A stretch of DNA of 33,102 nucleotides from Gammaproteobacteria bacterium (GTDB lineage Bacteria > Pseudomonadota > Gammaproteobacteria > UBA6429 > Thiohalophilaceae), in contig JAUVEN010000022.1 of assembly GCA_030594815.1 (NCBI GenBank), positions 1 through 33,102 of the forward strand, read 5' to 3'. Of the stretch, positions 24,897 through 33,102 are shown in pieces (position 1 is the stretch's first letter; each line of letters opens with the position of its first letter). The notes beneath the pieces are model-generated. The model was not told where the DNA came from and ran no database searches. It was given only the letters and a program-made list of their open reading frames with translations. The position numbers and the translations under genes are program-made.

Positions 24897-26315
24897 TTAT
24901 AAAACCTCAGAAGCAAAGTCTGCCAGTCTTGAACGCTCGCCACGTATCAACGTGATATGTCCACCGTGTTCCCATTGTTTAAAACGATCTATAACGTAGG
25001 TCAGGCCTGATGTGGTTTCGGTTAGATACGGCGTATCGATTTGCGCAATATTACCTAAACAAACAATCTTGGTACCCGGACCACTGCGGGTAATTAATGT
25101 TTTAAGTTGATGAGATGTCAGGTTTTGTGCTTCATCAATAATGATGTAACGATTTAAAAATGTACGGCCTCGCATAAAGTTGATAGAACGAATTTTAATG
25201 CGGTTTGAAATTAAGTCATTGGTTGCGGCTTGCCCCCATTCACTGGAAAAGCTTGAATCAGATGCATCGTCATCTGTTTTATTTAGTACTTCAAGGTTAT
25301 CCATTAGAGCCCCCATCCAGGGCGTCATTTTTTCTTCTTCTGTGCCGGGTAAGAATCCAATGTCTTCACCAACGGGAATGGTTACTCGCGTCATTATGAT
25401 TTCAGAGTAGAGTTTCTGTTCCAGGGTTTGTTCAAGTCCAGCAGCAAGGGTCAAAAGTGTTTTACCTGTGCCCGCCATACCTATAAGGCTGACAAAATCA
25501 ATTTCCGGATCCATAAGTAAGTTAAGCGCATAACTTTGTTCCTGGTTACGCGCATTTATACCCCAGACAGTGTGAGAGGCACTTTGAAAATCCTTAGTGG
25601 TTTCAATAACCGCAGTATCACCATCAATAGTTCTGACCAGGGCTTCGAAAGGCTGTTCTTCATCCTGGCTGCTAATAAAAGCATTAGGGTGCCAGTTTTT
25701 TACTTCTGGTCCATGTAACTTATAGAAGGTGCGACCTTCTTCCAGCCATGAGTCCATCTCTCTTGCATGTTGTTCCCAAAAGTCATCGTTGAGTTTGATT
25801 GTTCCTGTATATAAAAGATCAACGTCTTCTAAAACACGATCGTTGTGATAGTCCTCGACCTTTATACCCAACGCAGCCGCTTTAATGCGCAGATTAATAT
25901 CTTTTGTAACCAGGGTTATATCGTAATTTTCAAATTTCTCATGTAACGCAAGAGTGGTGCCGAGAATATTATTGTCAGGTAAACTGCCAGGCAGGTAATC
26001 GGGTAATGTTGCTGTATATGAGCGGGTTTGGAAAAATAACTTTCCGCTGGAAATATTATTTTCATCATTATTTAAGACAGAATTTAGAGTAATTCCGTCT
26101 TCAATTTGTTCTTGTGTTGCATCACTTATCAAGTCATCAAGGAATCGACTTGTTTGCCTTGCATTACGTGCGACTTCCGAACGGCCTTTTTTGTTGTTAT
26201 CGAGTTCTTCTAATACCATCATAGGTAAAAAAAGATCGTGCTCCTGAAAGCGAAATAATGCGGTGGGGTCATGCATCAATACATTGGTATCCAGTACAAA
26301 TAAACGCTGTGACAT
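24897..26315 (-). CDS. PIN domain-PhoH ATPase fusion (PhoH2 type)
   Basis: A protein of 472 residues. The N-terminal PIN nuclease domain (about 4-150) has the acidic residues expected for metal binding: Asp9 in VLDTNVL, Glu36/Glu37, Asp114 and Asp139 in VTKDINLR. The PhoH ATPase domain (about 255-470) has Walker A GMAGTGKT (279-286) and Walker B YIIIDEAQN (390-398). Members of this fused family show RNA-unwinding and RNase activity, so a role in RNA metabolism is likely. The classic phosphate-starvation PhoH lacks the PIN domain. It is 5 bases downstream of bcp on the same strand. Confidence 0.93.
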   Translation of the reverse strand: MSQRLFVLDTNVLMHDPTALFRFQEHDLFLPMMVLEELDNNKKGRSEVARNARQTSRFLDDLISDATQEQIEDGITLNSVLNNDENNISSGKLFFQTRSYTATLPDYLPGSLPDNNILGTTLALHEKFENYDITLVTKDINLRIKAAALGIKVEDYHNDRVLEDVDLLYTGTIKLNDDFWEQHAREMDSWLEEGRTFYKLHGPEVKNWHPNAFISSQDEEQPFEALVRTIDGDTAVIETTKDFQSASHTVWGINARNQEQSYALNLLMDPEIDFVSLIGMAGTGKTLLTLAAGLEQTLEQKLYSEIIMTRVTIPVGEDIGFLPGTEEEKMTPWMGALMDNLEVLNKTDDDASDSSFSSEWGQAATNDLISNRIKIRSINFMRGRTFLNRYIIIDEAQNLTSHQLKTLITRSGPGTKIVCLGNIAQIDTPYLTETTSGLTYVIDRFKQWEHGGHITLIRGERSRLADFASEVL

Positions 26316-26320
26316 AATTA

Positions 26321-26800
26321 TTACAGGTTTCCTTTATTAAGAGCCTTAACAGCTATTAGGACTTCTTCAACGTGACCATTAACTTTTACTTTACGCCATT
26401 CTTGTTTTAAGACACCTTTTTCATTAATAAGAAAGGTGCTGCGTTCGATACCTAAGTGTTTTTTACCGTACATGTTTTTCAATTTTATGACATCAAATAA
26501 ATTACACAATACTTCTTCGGTGTCTGATAATAAATCAAAAGGAAATTTTTGTTTTTCTTTGAAATTTTCATGCTTGGTTAAAGTGTCTCGAGACACTCCT
26601 AAGATAACGCAGTTTTGTCTTTTAAACTTTGCGATATTGTCACGAAAATTTTGCCCTTCGGTTGTACAACCGGGGGTACTGTCTCTGGGATAAAAATACA
26701 GAACAATATTTTGTCCTTTTAAACTTGAAAGTGAGATAGTTTGCTCTCCCGTTGCAGGGAGTTTGAAAGCAGGAACTTTTTTACCAACTTCAATGGTCAT
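26321..26800 (-). CDS. bcp: Thioredoxin-dependent peroxiredoxin (BCP type)
   Basis: Reduces hydrogen peroxide and organic peroxides in the cytoplasm. I use the ATG at 26800, placed 8 bases after AGG; an ATG two codons upstream is also possible. In 159 residues the peroxidatic Cys45 lies in DSTPGCTTEG, followed by FYPRD-type strand contacts and a conserved ERSTFLI. The second cysteine five residues later, found in E. coli Bcp (Cys50), is missing here. Cys64 and Cys98 are the only other cysteines, so this may be a 1-Cys or atypical type. It is followed closely by phoH. In E. coli bcp lies near dapA, as here. Confidence 0.93.
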   Translation of the reverse strand: MTIEVGKKVPAFKLPATGEQTISLSSLKGQNIVLYFYPRDSTPGCTTEGQNFRDNIAKFKRQNCVILGVSRDTLTKHENFKEKQKFPFDLLSDTEEVLCNLFDVIKLKNMYGKKHLGIERSTFLINEKGVLKQEWRKVKVNGHVEEVLIAVKALNKGNL

Positions 26801-26833
26801 TTTCATTACCTATGATAAATTTCAAAAACTGTC

Positions 26834-26973
26834 TTGGCCACCAAGGACACGAAGAACACCAAGAAAAAAGTTAATAAGAAACAGCTAAAATATAAAAATA
26901 TTATGGATATTTCTGTCTATTTTTCAGTTTTTTCTTTTCAAACTTGGTTTTCTTCGTGTTCTTGGTGGCCAAA
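26834..26973. repeat. Inverted-repeat element between galT-like gene and bcp
   Basis: The left arm TTGGCCACCAAGGACACG (from 26834) matches the complement of the right arm ending TTGGTGGCC (26943-26972), with few differences over about 30 bases. About 80 AT-rich bases lie between. The units CACCAAGGA, CACGAAGAA and CACCAAGAA repeat with a 9-base period, as in the 15444-15671 element. A short open frame in the left arm is an artefact of this periodicity. Confidence 0.88.
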
Positions 26974-26996
26974 GCTCTTAAACTATAGCCGAGTTA

Positions 26997-28112
26997 TTAC
27001 TCTTCATCGAGCACAACTTCGCTTAATTGTTTTGCTGCTTCTTCAGGGCTCACCGTATTTACAAATAAACCTGAACCTAATTCGAAACCGGAAGGAATAC
27101 TGGTACGTGGGCAAATTTCTAAATGCCAGTGAAAGCTGTTTTGATAATCATCATACTGATGATCCAACGGTATGGTGTGTAAGAAATAGTTATATTGAGC
27201 ACCACCTATCACAGCATCAAGTCGTTGCATGGTACGTTTAAGTACACGTGCAAAATCATCTAATTCTTCCTGGGTTGCCTTTATGAAGTCACTTTTATGT
27301 ACCAGGGGTAAAATATGCACTTCCCACTCATATCGACTGGCAAAGGGTTTGATCGCAATAAAATGTTTGCCGCGTTCAACCACGTATTGGCCAACATTAA
27401 TCTTTCTAACTATCTCGCCTGAGTCACGATCATAAATAGTGGCTTCATAGGTTAATGCTTCATCAACCAGGGTACAGAAAATACAATGATGATGTTTTTC
27501 ATAATATTTTTTACTGTATTTAACTTCATCCTGAACATTTTGCGGGATAACAGGAGTAGCAATAATCTGACTATGCGTATGTGCCATACTGGCACCTGCA
27601 GCAGGCCCAAAATTTTTGAATATCAGAACATACTTTAATCGCTCATCACTTTCATAAAGTTCTTTCATACGTTTTTGATATGTCTGAAATAGAAGTGACA
27701 AATGCGACTGGCTCATTTCATGAATTGCAATGCCGTGCTGGGAATGATCAACAATAACTTCATGGCGTCCATAACCATTAATGGCTTGTTGCAATCCAAA
27801 TACCATATCGGGATTTTGTCGATCATCACCTAAAACAGGATAGAGGTTTTCCACAATACGTATCGCCCACTCACCATCTTCACTTCCTTCTTTAGCTACA
27901 CGCGTTATCTCTGGTGGTGTTTTCTCCTCATTGCCCAGGCAGAAGGGACAGCGTTCGACATGATGTCGAGTATCACGTGGAGCGGCATCTTCGGCTTTTT
28001 GCGGTCGCATTGAGCGTGCAGTGGCAATAAGTACTGATTCGGTGGGAATAATGGGGTTAATACGTAATTCTCTTGTTCCGAGATCTTGCTCGTTATTATC
28101 TTGCTGGCTCAT
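26997..28112 (-). CDS. GalT-like HIT-superfamily nucleotidyltransferase
   Basis: A protein of 371 residues from the ATG at 28112; a TTG two codons earlier is less likely. It has the GalT fold of two HIT-like halves. Zinc-type pairs CPFC (55-58) and CIFC (210-213) are present, with catalytic HTHSQ (His178, His180, Gln182). The second-half signature FHWHLEICPR is also seen. The usual name is galactose-1-phosphate uridylyltransferase. No galK, galE or galM is nearby and the host has SoxB, so an APS:phosphate adenylyltransferase (ADP sulfurylase), a known member of this superfamily in Thiobacillus denitrificans, is an alternative. An ADP-glucose phosphorylase-type role is also possible. Sequence alone does not decide. 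Confidence 0.85.
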   Translation of the reverse strand: MSQQDNNEQDLGTRELRINPIIPTESVLIATARSMRPQKAEDAAPRDTRHHVERCPFCLGNEEKTPPEITRVAKEGSEDGEWAIRIVENLYPVLGDDRQNPDMVFGLQQAINGYGRHEVIVDHSQHGIAIHEMSQSHLSLLFQTYQKRMKELYESDERLKYVLIFKNFGPAAGASMAHTHSQIIATPVIPQNVQDEVKYSKKYYEKHHHCIFCTLVDEALTYEATIYDRDSGEIVRKINVGQYVVERGKHFIAIKPFASRYEWEVHILPLVHKSDFIKATQEELDDFARVLKRTMQRLDAVIGGAQYNYFLHTIPLDHQYDDYQNSFHWHLEICPRTSIPSGFELGSGLFVNTVSPEEAAKQLSEVVLDEE

Positions 28113-28167
28113 TTTCAATTCCGTTAAATGTGATTATTCTTGCCTGATAACATACTCCTAACATTAT

Positions 28168-28430
28168 CTGCTGTCGAAGCGGCGTTATTTATGACCACTT
28201 AAATGAAATTATTGTCCGAATACTTCGCTCGAAGCATCTTTTTCGTTATGGCTGCGTTATAAAAGGTCTCAAAACGCTTATTTTATGCCAATTCGGCAAC
28301 TGCTCCTGCGTTGCCCTATCTTCTCCTTTCCATAGGCTCGTCGTGCGCTTTTTCGACAATTTATGCCTTGCCCTAACGAAAAATTGAAAAATCTATTAAG
28401 TACAAAGCATTCGACAGATAAAAAGCATCT
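28168..28430. repeat. MITE-like element C containing a diverged module copy
   Basis: This lies in the 400-base gap between the divergent GalT-like gene and dapA. Approximate terminal inverted repeats are TATCTG-CTG-TCGAAGC on the left and the complement of TATCTGTCGAATGC on the right, about 260 bp apart. The interior holds the module copy at 28294-28344. No coding frame is supported. The edges are my estimate from the inverted repeats. Confidence 0.6.
28294..28344 (-). repeat. 47-nt-type hairpin module, copy C (51 nt, diverged)
   Basis: On the minus strand it ends GGGCAACGCAGGAGCAGTTG followed by CCGA, like copies A and B, and starts CACGACGAGCC. The hairpin half is almost identical to copy A with a full 6-bp stem GGCAAC/GTTGCC. 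The other half has drifted and is 4 bases longer. Confidence 0.75.
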
Positions 28431-28512
28431 ATTTTAGTCAGGAAACTTGTTTACCTAGCTTGCGACAAGTACCATTTGCGTTTCTTTTTTTCCGACATTT
28501 ACGGGGAACGAC

Positions 28513-29391
28513 ATGTTTCAAGGAAGTATGGTTGCTTTGGTTACTCCAATGCAATCGGATGGCAGTGTAGATGATGATGCTTTAATGCAACTCATTGAAT
28601 TTCATGTGAAAAATGGCACTGATGCCATTATCGCTGTGGGAACAACGGGTGAATCTGCCACTTTAGATGAGCACGAACACTGTACCCTGGTAAAGCGCAT
28701 TGTTGAACTTGCCGCTGGACGTGTGCCTGTGATTGCCGGTACCGGCGCTAATTCGACAACTGAGGCAATTACGCTGACGACTTGTGCAAAAGATGCTGGT
28801 GCCGATGCTTGTTTGTTGGTAACGCCGTACTACAACAAACCCACTCAGGAAGGGCTTTATTTACATCACAAAGCCATTGCTGAAGCCGTTGATATTCCAC
28901 AAATTCTTTATAACGTGCCGGGGCGTACCGCTGTAGATATGTTGCCTGAAACGGTTGAACGCTTGTCGAAAATATCAAATATTGTGGGTGTTAAAGAAGC
29001 AACGGGTGATGTCTCTCGTATAACGGATATTATTTCTCGCTGTGGAGAAGACTTTGATGTTTACAGTGGTGACGATGCTACCGCAATGGAAGCTATTTTA
29101 TCCGGTGCAAAAGGGGACATTTCTGTAACAGCCAATATTGCACCTGCTGAAATGCATGAAATGTGCGCCGCAGCATTAAACGGTGAGTCTGAAAAAGCGG
29201 CTTCAATAAATAAAAATTTAATTGGCTTACATGAGAACCTTTTTCTTGAAGCGAACCCAATACCTGTGAAATGGGCTTTAAGTGAAATGGGAATTATTCC
29301 TGCAGGAATTCGTTTGCCGTTAACGGTCTTTTCTGAGCAATATCATGAGACTCTTCGTCAGGCGATGCGCCAGGCGAAAGTACTATCTTGA
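28513..29391 (+). CDS. dapA: 4-hydroxy-tetrahydrodipicolinate synthase
   Basis: Condenses pyruvate with aspartate semialdehyde, the first committed step of the lysine/diaminopimelate pathway. At 292 residues it has the same length as the E. coli enzyme. Key residues fall at the same numbers: Schiff-base Lys161 (VGVKEATGD), Tyr133 and Arg138 (YNVPGRT), and Thr44/Thr45 in [10 protein letters not shown]. The Tyr107 region YYNKPTQEG is present. A GGGGAA ribosome site precedes the ATG. It is followed by bamC and then purC, as in E. coli. Confidence 0.98.
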   Translation: MFQGSMVALVTPMQSDGSVDDDALMQLIEFHVKNGTDAIIAVGTTGESATLDEHEHCTLVKRIVELAAGRVPVIAGTGANSTTEAITLTTCAKDAGADACLLVTPYYNKPTQEGLYLHHKAIAEAVDIPQILYNVPGRTAVDMLPETVERLSKISNIVGVKEATGDVSRITDIISRCGEDFDVYSGDDATAMEAILSGAKGDISVTANIAPAEMHEMCAAALNGESEKAASINKNLIGLHENLFLEANPIPVKWALSEMGIIPAGIRLPLTVFSEQYHETLRQAMRQAKVLS

Positions 29392-29410
29392 ATTTGAAGT
29401 GAGAAATTGT

Positions 29411-30499
29411 ATGTTACGTGTTGTTTTAGTTGTTGGCTTTATGGCGAGTTTAATCGCTTGTTCAAGCTCCCCCGAGTGGAAAGGTGTTTACGCACAAAAG
29501 AATAAAGAAATAGATCGCTCCAAACTGGAAGTACCGCCTGATCTTTCACAACCTAATGTGTCTGACAGTCTTGCTTTACCCAATATTGCAGCAAGTGGAA
29601 AAACGTATTCTGCTTATAGTAATACTACTACATACACGGGCGATAAAATTACTCCTGCAAGTCCTAAAGGCGTTAAGTTAATTCGTGATGGTGCTCATCA
29701 GTGGTTAGAAATTAATGCAACGGCTGAAAAATTATGGCCTCAATTGAGAGAGTTTTTTGAGCAGGTTGGTTTTGAACTTAAACGTGAAGATAAACAGTTA
29801 GGAGTCATAGAAACTAACTGGTTAGAAAATAGAGCATCACTTCCCACAAACTGGCTCTCAAAATTGATAAATCGAATTTCATCAACAGGTTTAAGGGATA
29901 AATATCGTGCTCGCCTGGAAAAAACAGCAAATCCTAATGTGACACGTGTTTTTATTACCCATCAGGGGTTAAAAGAACATGCTGCTGAAGATATTAATGA
30001 AATTAAAATCTGGTGGACAGTAAGACCCTCAGATCCCGAGTTAGAAGCTGAAATGTATCAGCGTTTTCTGATTTTCCGAGATATCAGTAAGGCGAATGCG
30101 AAAAAACTGGTTGCGAAAATACAATCTAAAGAACGTACCCGTATCATTGATAAAGAAGAAACCAGGGTATTACAGGTAGGTGAAGGTTTCGCACGTACCT
30201 GGCGCCGGGTCGGTATTGCATTAGATCGCATTGGCTTGCTCGTTGAAGATCGTAATCGTTCTGGTGGTCTCTATTATTTACGCATTACAGATGATTTCCG
30301 TGACAAGGTAAAGGAAGAAAAAGGCTGGTTAGCAGGTCTGTTCTCAAGTAAAAACGTTAAAATTAAAGATCGTTATTTACTAAGCGTAAGTGCTGAAAAA
30401 GAGTCAACGATTATCAGTATTTATGAAACAACGGGTGCAAAAGCAGATGTTCGTTTTGTTAAGCAGTTATTAACAGATCTTAAGTCTTATTTAGACTAA
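29411..30499 (+). CDS. bamC: Outer membrane assembly lipoprotein BamC (NlpB)
   Basis: Accessory lipoprotein of the BAM complex. The ATG at 29411 gives 362 residues with a direct lipoprotein signal (MLRVVLVVGFMASLIAC, Cys17). In-frame codons upstream overlap dapA and would bury the signal. After an unstructured N-terminal stretch (about 20-85, containing LEVPPDLSQP, which in E. coli contacts BamD) come two helix-grip domains at about 95-215 and 240-360. BamD is also encoded in this window (1323-2138). The dapA-bamC order is conserved. Confidence 0.92.
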   Translation: MLRVVLVVGFMASLIACSSSPEWKGVYAQKNKEIDRSKLEVPPDLSQPNVSDSLALPNIAASGKTYSAYSNTTTYTGDKITPASPKGVKLIRDGAHQWLEINATAEKLWPQLREFFEQVGFELKREDKQLGVIETNWLENRASLPTNWLSKLINRISSTGLRDKYRARLEKTANPNVTRVFITHQGLKEHAAEDINEIKIWWTVRPSDPELEAEMYQRFLIFRDISKANAKKLVAKIQSKERTRIIDKEETRVLQVGEGFARTWRRVGIALDRIGLLVEDRNRSGGLYYLRITDDFRDKVKEEKGWLAGLFSSKNVKIKDRYLLSVSAEKESTIISIYETTGAKADVRFVKQLLTDLKSYLD

Positions 30500-30527
30500 G
30501 ACAGGTTGAAGGTGAGGGATAGATAAT

Positions 30528-31298
30528 TTGCAATTTGCATCGCTTGGTAGTGGCAGTCGTGGAAACAGTACTTTAATAGAAACGGATGGTACGGCGATAT
30601 TAGTTGATTGCGGGTTTTCAATGCGTGAAACTGAACGACGTTTACAACGCCTCTCACGTGAAATACAACAAGTTACCGCTATTTTGGTAACCCATGAACA
30701 TGGTGACCATATTCGTGGTGTGGCAAGCTTGTCAAAAAAATATGGCATACCGGTGTGGTCAAGTCGCGGTACGGCCAAAGCCGCTAAACTTGAAGAGCTG
30801 CAACACTGGAACTGTATTGATATACATCGTGAATTTGAGATTAATTCAATTCATATTCAACCCGTTCCAGTGCCGCATGATGCCAAAGAACCATGTCAGT
30901 TTGTTTTCAGTGACGGGGACTGGCGTATAGGCATATTGACCGATACAGGCTCTGTTACGCCGTATATTGAAGAACAATACTCTGCTTGTGATGCCTTTAT
31001 TCTAGAAGCTAATCATGATGAAGAAATGCTGGCTAATGGTTCTTACCCAGCATCATTGAAGCATCGAGTAGGTGGTAATTATGGCCATTTAAATAATCGA
31101 CAAGCAAAAAATTTATTAAATGCTATCGATATTTCAAAGCTGCAATATTTAGTTGCTTCACATATTAGTGACAAAAATAATACAGTAGCACTCGCGCGCG
31201 ATAAAATGAGTGAAGCATTGGATGCTGATGCGTCGTGGATAGATGTTGCGTCGCAAGATGAGGGCCTGGACTGGCGTGTTTTAATACATCATGACTAG
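30528..31298 (+). CDS. Metallo-beta-lactamase fold hydrolase (YycJ/WalJ-like)
   Basis: A protein of 256 residues. The start is a TTG at 30528, supported by GAGGG 10 bases upstream and by the family opening MxFxSLGSGSxGN. The metal motif HEHGDH is at 56-61, with further ligands likely in PHDAKEP, LTDTGSV and the late ASHIS histidine. The YycJ class is related to exonuclease-type MBL proteins; a nuclease role is possible but unproven. It sits between bamC and purC, a slot empty in E. coli. Its TAG stop lies inside the terminal inverted repeat of element D. Confidence 0.9.
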   Translation: MQFASLGSGSRGNSTLIETDGTAILVDCGFSMRETERRLQRLSREIQQVTAILVTHEHGDHIRGVASLSKKYGIPVWSSRGTAKAAKLEELQHWNCIDIHREFEINSIHIQPVPVPHDAKEPCQFVFSDGDWRIGILTDTGSVTPYIEEQYSACDAFILEANHDEEMLANGSYPASLKHRVGGNYGHLNNRQAKNLLNAIDISKLQYLVASHISDKNNTVALARDKMSEALDADASWIDVASQDEGLDWRVLIHHD

Positions 31299-31503
31299 CG
31301 AGAAGCTAGATTACGGCGTTGAAAACCGCCTCAAAATGTGCCGTGAGTACTTTTGAAAAAAGTGTGAGCAAATACTCTTGGGGTGCTCATGTACATTGAA
31401 CAGGGATGTTCAGGTGCCGTGAAGTACAGGGATGTGCGAGAACGGCCTAACGTACACTCCGCTTTTTCGTTGGTTTTCGCCTTGTACTCTAGCTTCTCGC
31501 TAG
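31295..31503 (+). repeat. MITE-like element D with perfect 16-bp terminal inverted repeats
   Basis: The left end CTAGCGAGAAGCTAGA (31295-31310) is the exact complement of the right end TCTAGCTTCTCGCTAG (31488-31503). The similarity continues imperfectly inward to about 30 bp. The 209-bp element has no coding frame and no internal transposase. It is the same family as element B (18359-18611) on the opposite strand but lacks the 47-nt module. Both ends carry CTAG, which may be part of the repeat or a duplicated 4-base target. Confidence 0.9.
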
Positions 31504-31547
31504 CCATTGAGATTTATATATTTTTAGAAGGTTTAGAAAGGTTCATC

Positions 31548-32261
31548 ATGGAAAAAAAAGCAGAACTTTGTCGGGGTAAAGCAAAATCCGTTTACTTTAC
31601 GGATGATGATGACTATTTAATTATTGAGTTTAGAAATGATACTTCTGCATTTGATGGTGAAAAGATTGAGCAGCTAGATCGTAAAGGCATGGTAAATAAT
31701 AAATTTACTGCCTTCATTATGGATAAGCTTGAAGACGCTGGCGTTAAAACACACCATGTTAAGTTACTCTCTGACGAAGAAGCCCTGGTTAGAAAGTTAG
31801 ACATGTTGCCGATTGAATGTGTGGTGCGAAATATTGCCGCAGGTAGCTTATGCAAGCGTTTAGGTGTGGAAGAGGGTGTTGATTTAAACCCACCTACCTT
31901 TGAGTTTTTCTTAAAAAATGATGCGCTGCATGATCCTATGATTAATGAATATCACATACGTTCTTTTGGTTGGGCAACGGATGAAGATATTAAAGAAATG
32001 AAGAAACTCACATTCCAGGTGAATGATGTACTGAAAAAAATGTTTGCTGACGCAGGTATGTTGTTAGTGGATTACAAACTGGAGTTTGGTCGTTTCAAAG
32101 GTGAATTATTGCTTGGTGATGAGTTTAGTCCAGATGGCTGTCGTTTATGGGATGTAGAGACACGTGAAAAACTGGATAAAGACCGTTTCCGACAAGGATT
32201 GGGTGGTGTTGTTGAAGCTTACGAGGAAGTAGGAAAAAGATTAGGAATTTCTTTCGATTAA
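31548..32261 (+). CDS. purC: Phosphoribosylaminoimidazole-succinocarboxamide synthase
   Basis: Joins CAIR and aspartate to SAICAR in purine synthesis. The start at 31548 ([16 protein letters not shown]) gives 237 residues, the usual bacterial length, with GAAAGG upstream. The open frame extends 55 codons further left, but those codons lie in repeat element D and are not purC. Landmarks are [47 protein letters not shown] and [12 protein letters not shown]. It is separated from the preceding gene by the repeat element, and a strong terminator follows. Confidence 0.97.
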   Translation: MEKKAELCRGKAKSVYFTDDDDYLIIEFRNDTSAFDGEKIEQLDRKGMVNNKFTAFIMDKLEDAGVKTHHVKLLSDEEALVRKLDMLPIECVVRNIAAGSLCKRLGVEEGVDLNPPTFEFFLKNDALHDPMINEYHIRSFGWATDEDIKEMKKLTFQVNDVLKKMFADAGMLLVDYKLEFGRFKGELLLGDEFSPDGCRLWDVETREKLDKDRFRQGLGGVVEAYEEVGKRLGISFD

Positions 32262-32288
32262 GTTATTTCTCAAAAAATAATACATACT

Positions 32289-32326
32289 GAAAAAGCCTTA
32301 CATCCTTAATGTAAGGCTTTTTCTTT
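32289..32326. terminator. Strong intrinsic terminator after purC
   Basis: A 15-bp perfect stem (32289-32303 with 32309-32323, core AAGCCTTACAT) surrounds a 5-base loop. It begins with an A-run and ends in a T-run, so it can act on both strands. Confidence 0.95.
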
Positions 32327-32466
32327 TAAAATCAGGTGGTTGTAGATTGTATTTACATTTTAAATAGCACTGCAAAAAACGGTGTTTTTCGTACACATCT
32401 AAAGAATTTCTCCAATAAGCCGCTAAGCTTACATATAACAGCAAGTTTATTAGGGGTTCTATCAGT

Positions 32467-33102
32467 ATGTCTTCCATGGTCAATATTTTAAGTGGGCTTA
32501 AACTAAACAATATATCCATCAAAAACAAAATTTGGGGTGGGTTTGGCATAATCTTACTTGTTTTAGCTTTTGTCGCTATGACGTCCGCACTTAGCTTATC
32601 TAAAACAGAGAGCAGCATTGATAATGTAGTTAATCGCATTCAGCCTATGGTGCTCGCTTCAAATGAATTAACCAGCACATTAAATGAAACTTCCGGTGCG
32701 TTGGGTTATTACATGTTAACCAAAGATGAATCTTTTTGGCAGGGGTATGAGCAAGGAATACAAAAAGTTGAAACAGTTATTACTCATTTAATTTCATTAG
32801 TAGATAAAGATGACAAAGTAACCCAGACTTTAGTGAATGATATTAAAACGGATATTGATAGTTTTGCCTCCTTCAAAGGTACGATGTTAGAGCTATCAAA
32901 AGATGCCTTTAAAAATGAACCCGGTTTGGAATACTCGGCTCAAAAATTGAATCCAGTAGCCCAGGAAATTTTACAAAAGTTAAATGAGGCATGGATTTCT
33001 GAAGAAGAAGCTGAACTTTCGAAGTTAAGAAAAAAAATAGCAACATTGATTGCTGAGCTTAGGTATACATGGGCCAACACCATGGGTGGCGTGCGCCGTT
33101 TT
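32467..33102 (+). CDS. N-terminal part of a methyl-accepting chemotaxis-type sensor (runs off the window)
   Basis: An open frame of 212 codons continues to the last base without a stop. It starts MSSMVNILSGLKLNNISIKN and has AGGGG about 10 bases upstream; a second ATG at 32476 is possible. A transmembrane helix lies at about 24-43 (GGFGIILLVLAFVAMTSAL). A helical, polar periplasmic region follows, with the repeated short Leu pattern of a four-helix-bundle sensor (SSIDNVVNRIQPMVLASNEL, ETSGALGYYML). The ISIKNKIWGGFG entry is typical of chemoreceptors. The HAMP and signalling domains would be downstream, so a sensor kinase or cyclase cannot be excluded. Confidence 0.75.
   Translation, partial: MSSMVNILSGLKLNNISIKNKIWGGFGIILLVLAFVAMTSALSLSKTESSIDNVVNRIQPMVLASNELTSTLNETSGALGYYMLTKDESFWQGYEQGIQKVETVITHLISLVDKDDKVTQTLVNDIKTDIDSFASFKGTMLELSKDAFKNEPGLEYSAQKLNPVAQEILQKLNEAWISEEEAELSKLRKKIATLIAELRYTWANTMGGVRRF

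Noticed and set aside
26834-27241. Forward open frame beginning MATKDTKNTKKK
   Set aside because: Its start is the periodic repeat arm and the remainder is antisense to the GalT-like gene; no family resemblance.
31383-31547. 55-codon N-terminal extension of purC
   Set aside because: The codons lie in repeat element D; the family start and a ribosome site are at 31548.

Overview
The window is a low-GC chromosomal stretch from a gammaproteobacterium, most likely a sulfur oxidiser. The gammaproteobacterial assignment rests on gene order. bamD is divergent from rluD-pgeF with clpB downstream, as in E. coli. A second cluster holds bcp, dapA, bamC and purC in the order known from E. coli. The sulfur-oxidiser inference rests on soxB (13590-15383). 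The species cannot be named from this sequence.

Layout: 1-1250 holds the 3' part of glutamine-dependent NAD synthetase and glnB, ended by a hairpin shared with convergent bamD. 2272-8169 is one long rightward run: rluD, pgeF, a ZIP metal transporter, a GcvR-like ACT protein, a peptide deformylase, an acyltransferase and a membrane-anchored glutamate-synthase-like FMN protein. clpB follows behind a very good sigma-32 promoter. 10.9-13.2 kb holds a small membrane protein and the periplasmic methionine sulfoxide repair pair msrP-msrQ. soxB stands alone at 13.6-15.4 kb and faces hemH. 16.9-18.3 kb holds a DUF2914 protein, a small acidic protein and a broken DUF1272 gene. ettA, an Aer-type chemoreceptor, a LysR regulator, a small protein plus a PerM-type transporter, PIN-PhoH, bcp and a GalT-like HIT protein follow. 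The window ends with dapA-bamC-(MBL hydrolase)-purC and the start of a second chemoreceptor-like protein.

Most of the genes are housekeeping: envelope assembly (BamC, BamD), protein quality control (ClpB, MsrPQ, Def), ribosome and translation (RluD, EttA), heme, lysine and purine synthesis, and nitrogen sensing. The sulfur link is SoxB. The GalT-like protein might also belong to it, because ADP sulfurylase (APS:phosphate adenylyltransferase) is a member of that superfamily.

The most unusual content is between the genes. At least six small repeat elements (about 80-260 bp) occupy intergenic gaps. One has perfect 16-bp terminal inverted repeats and contributes a gene's stop codon. One reads through into the C-terminus of ferrochelatase. 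A 47-nt hairpin module sits inside two unrelated host repeats, and a module-free counterpart of each host is also present in the window. Its stem shows paired compensatory changes between copies. This nested, structured small mobile module is the best candidate here for something poorly described.
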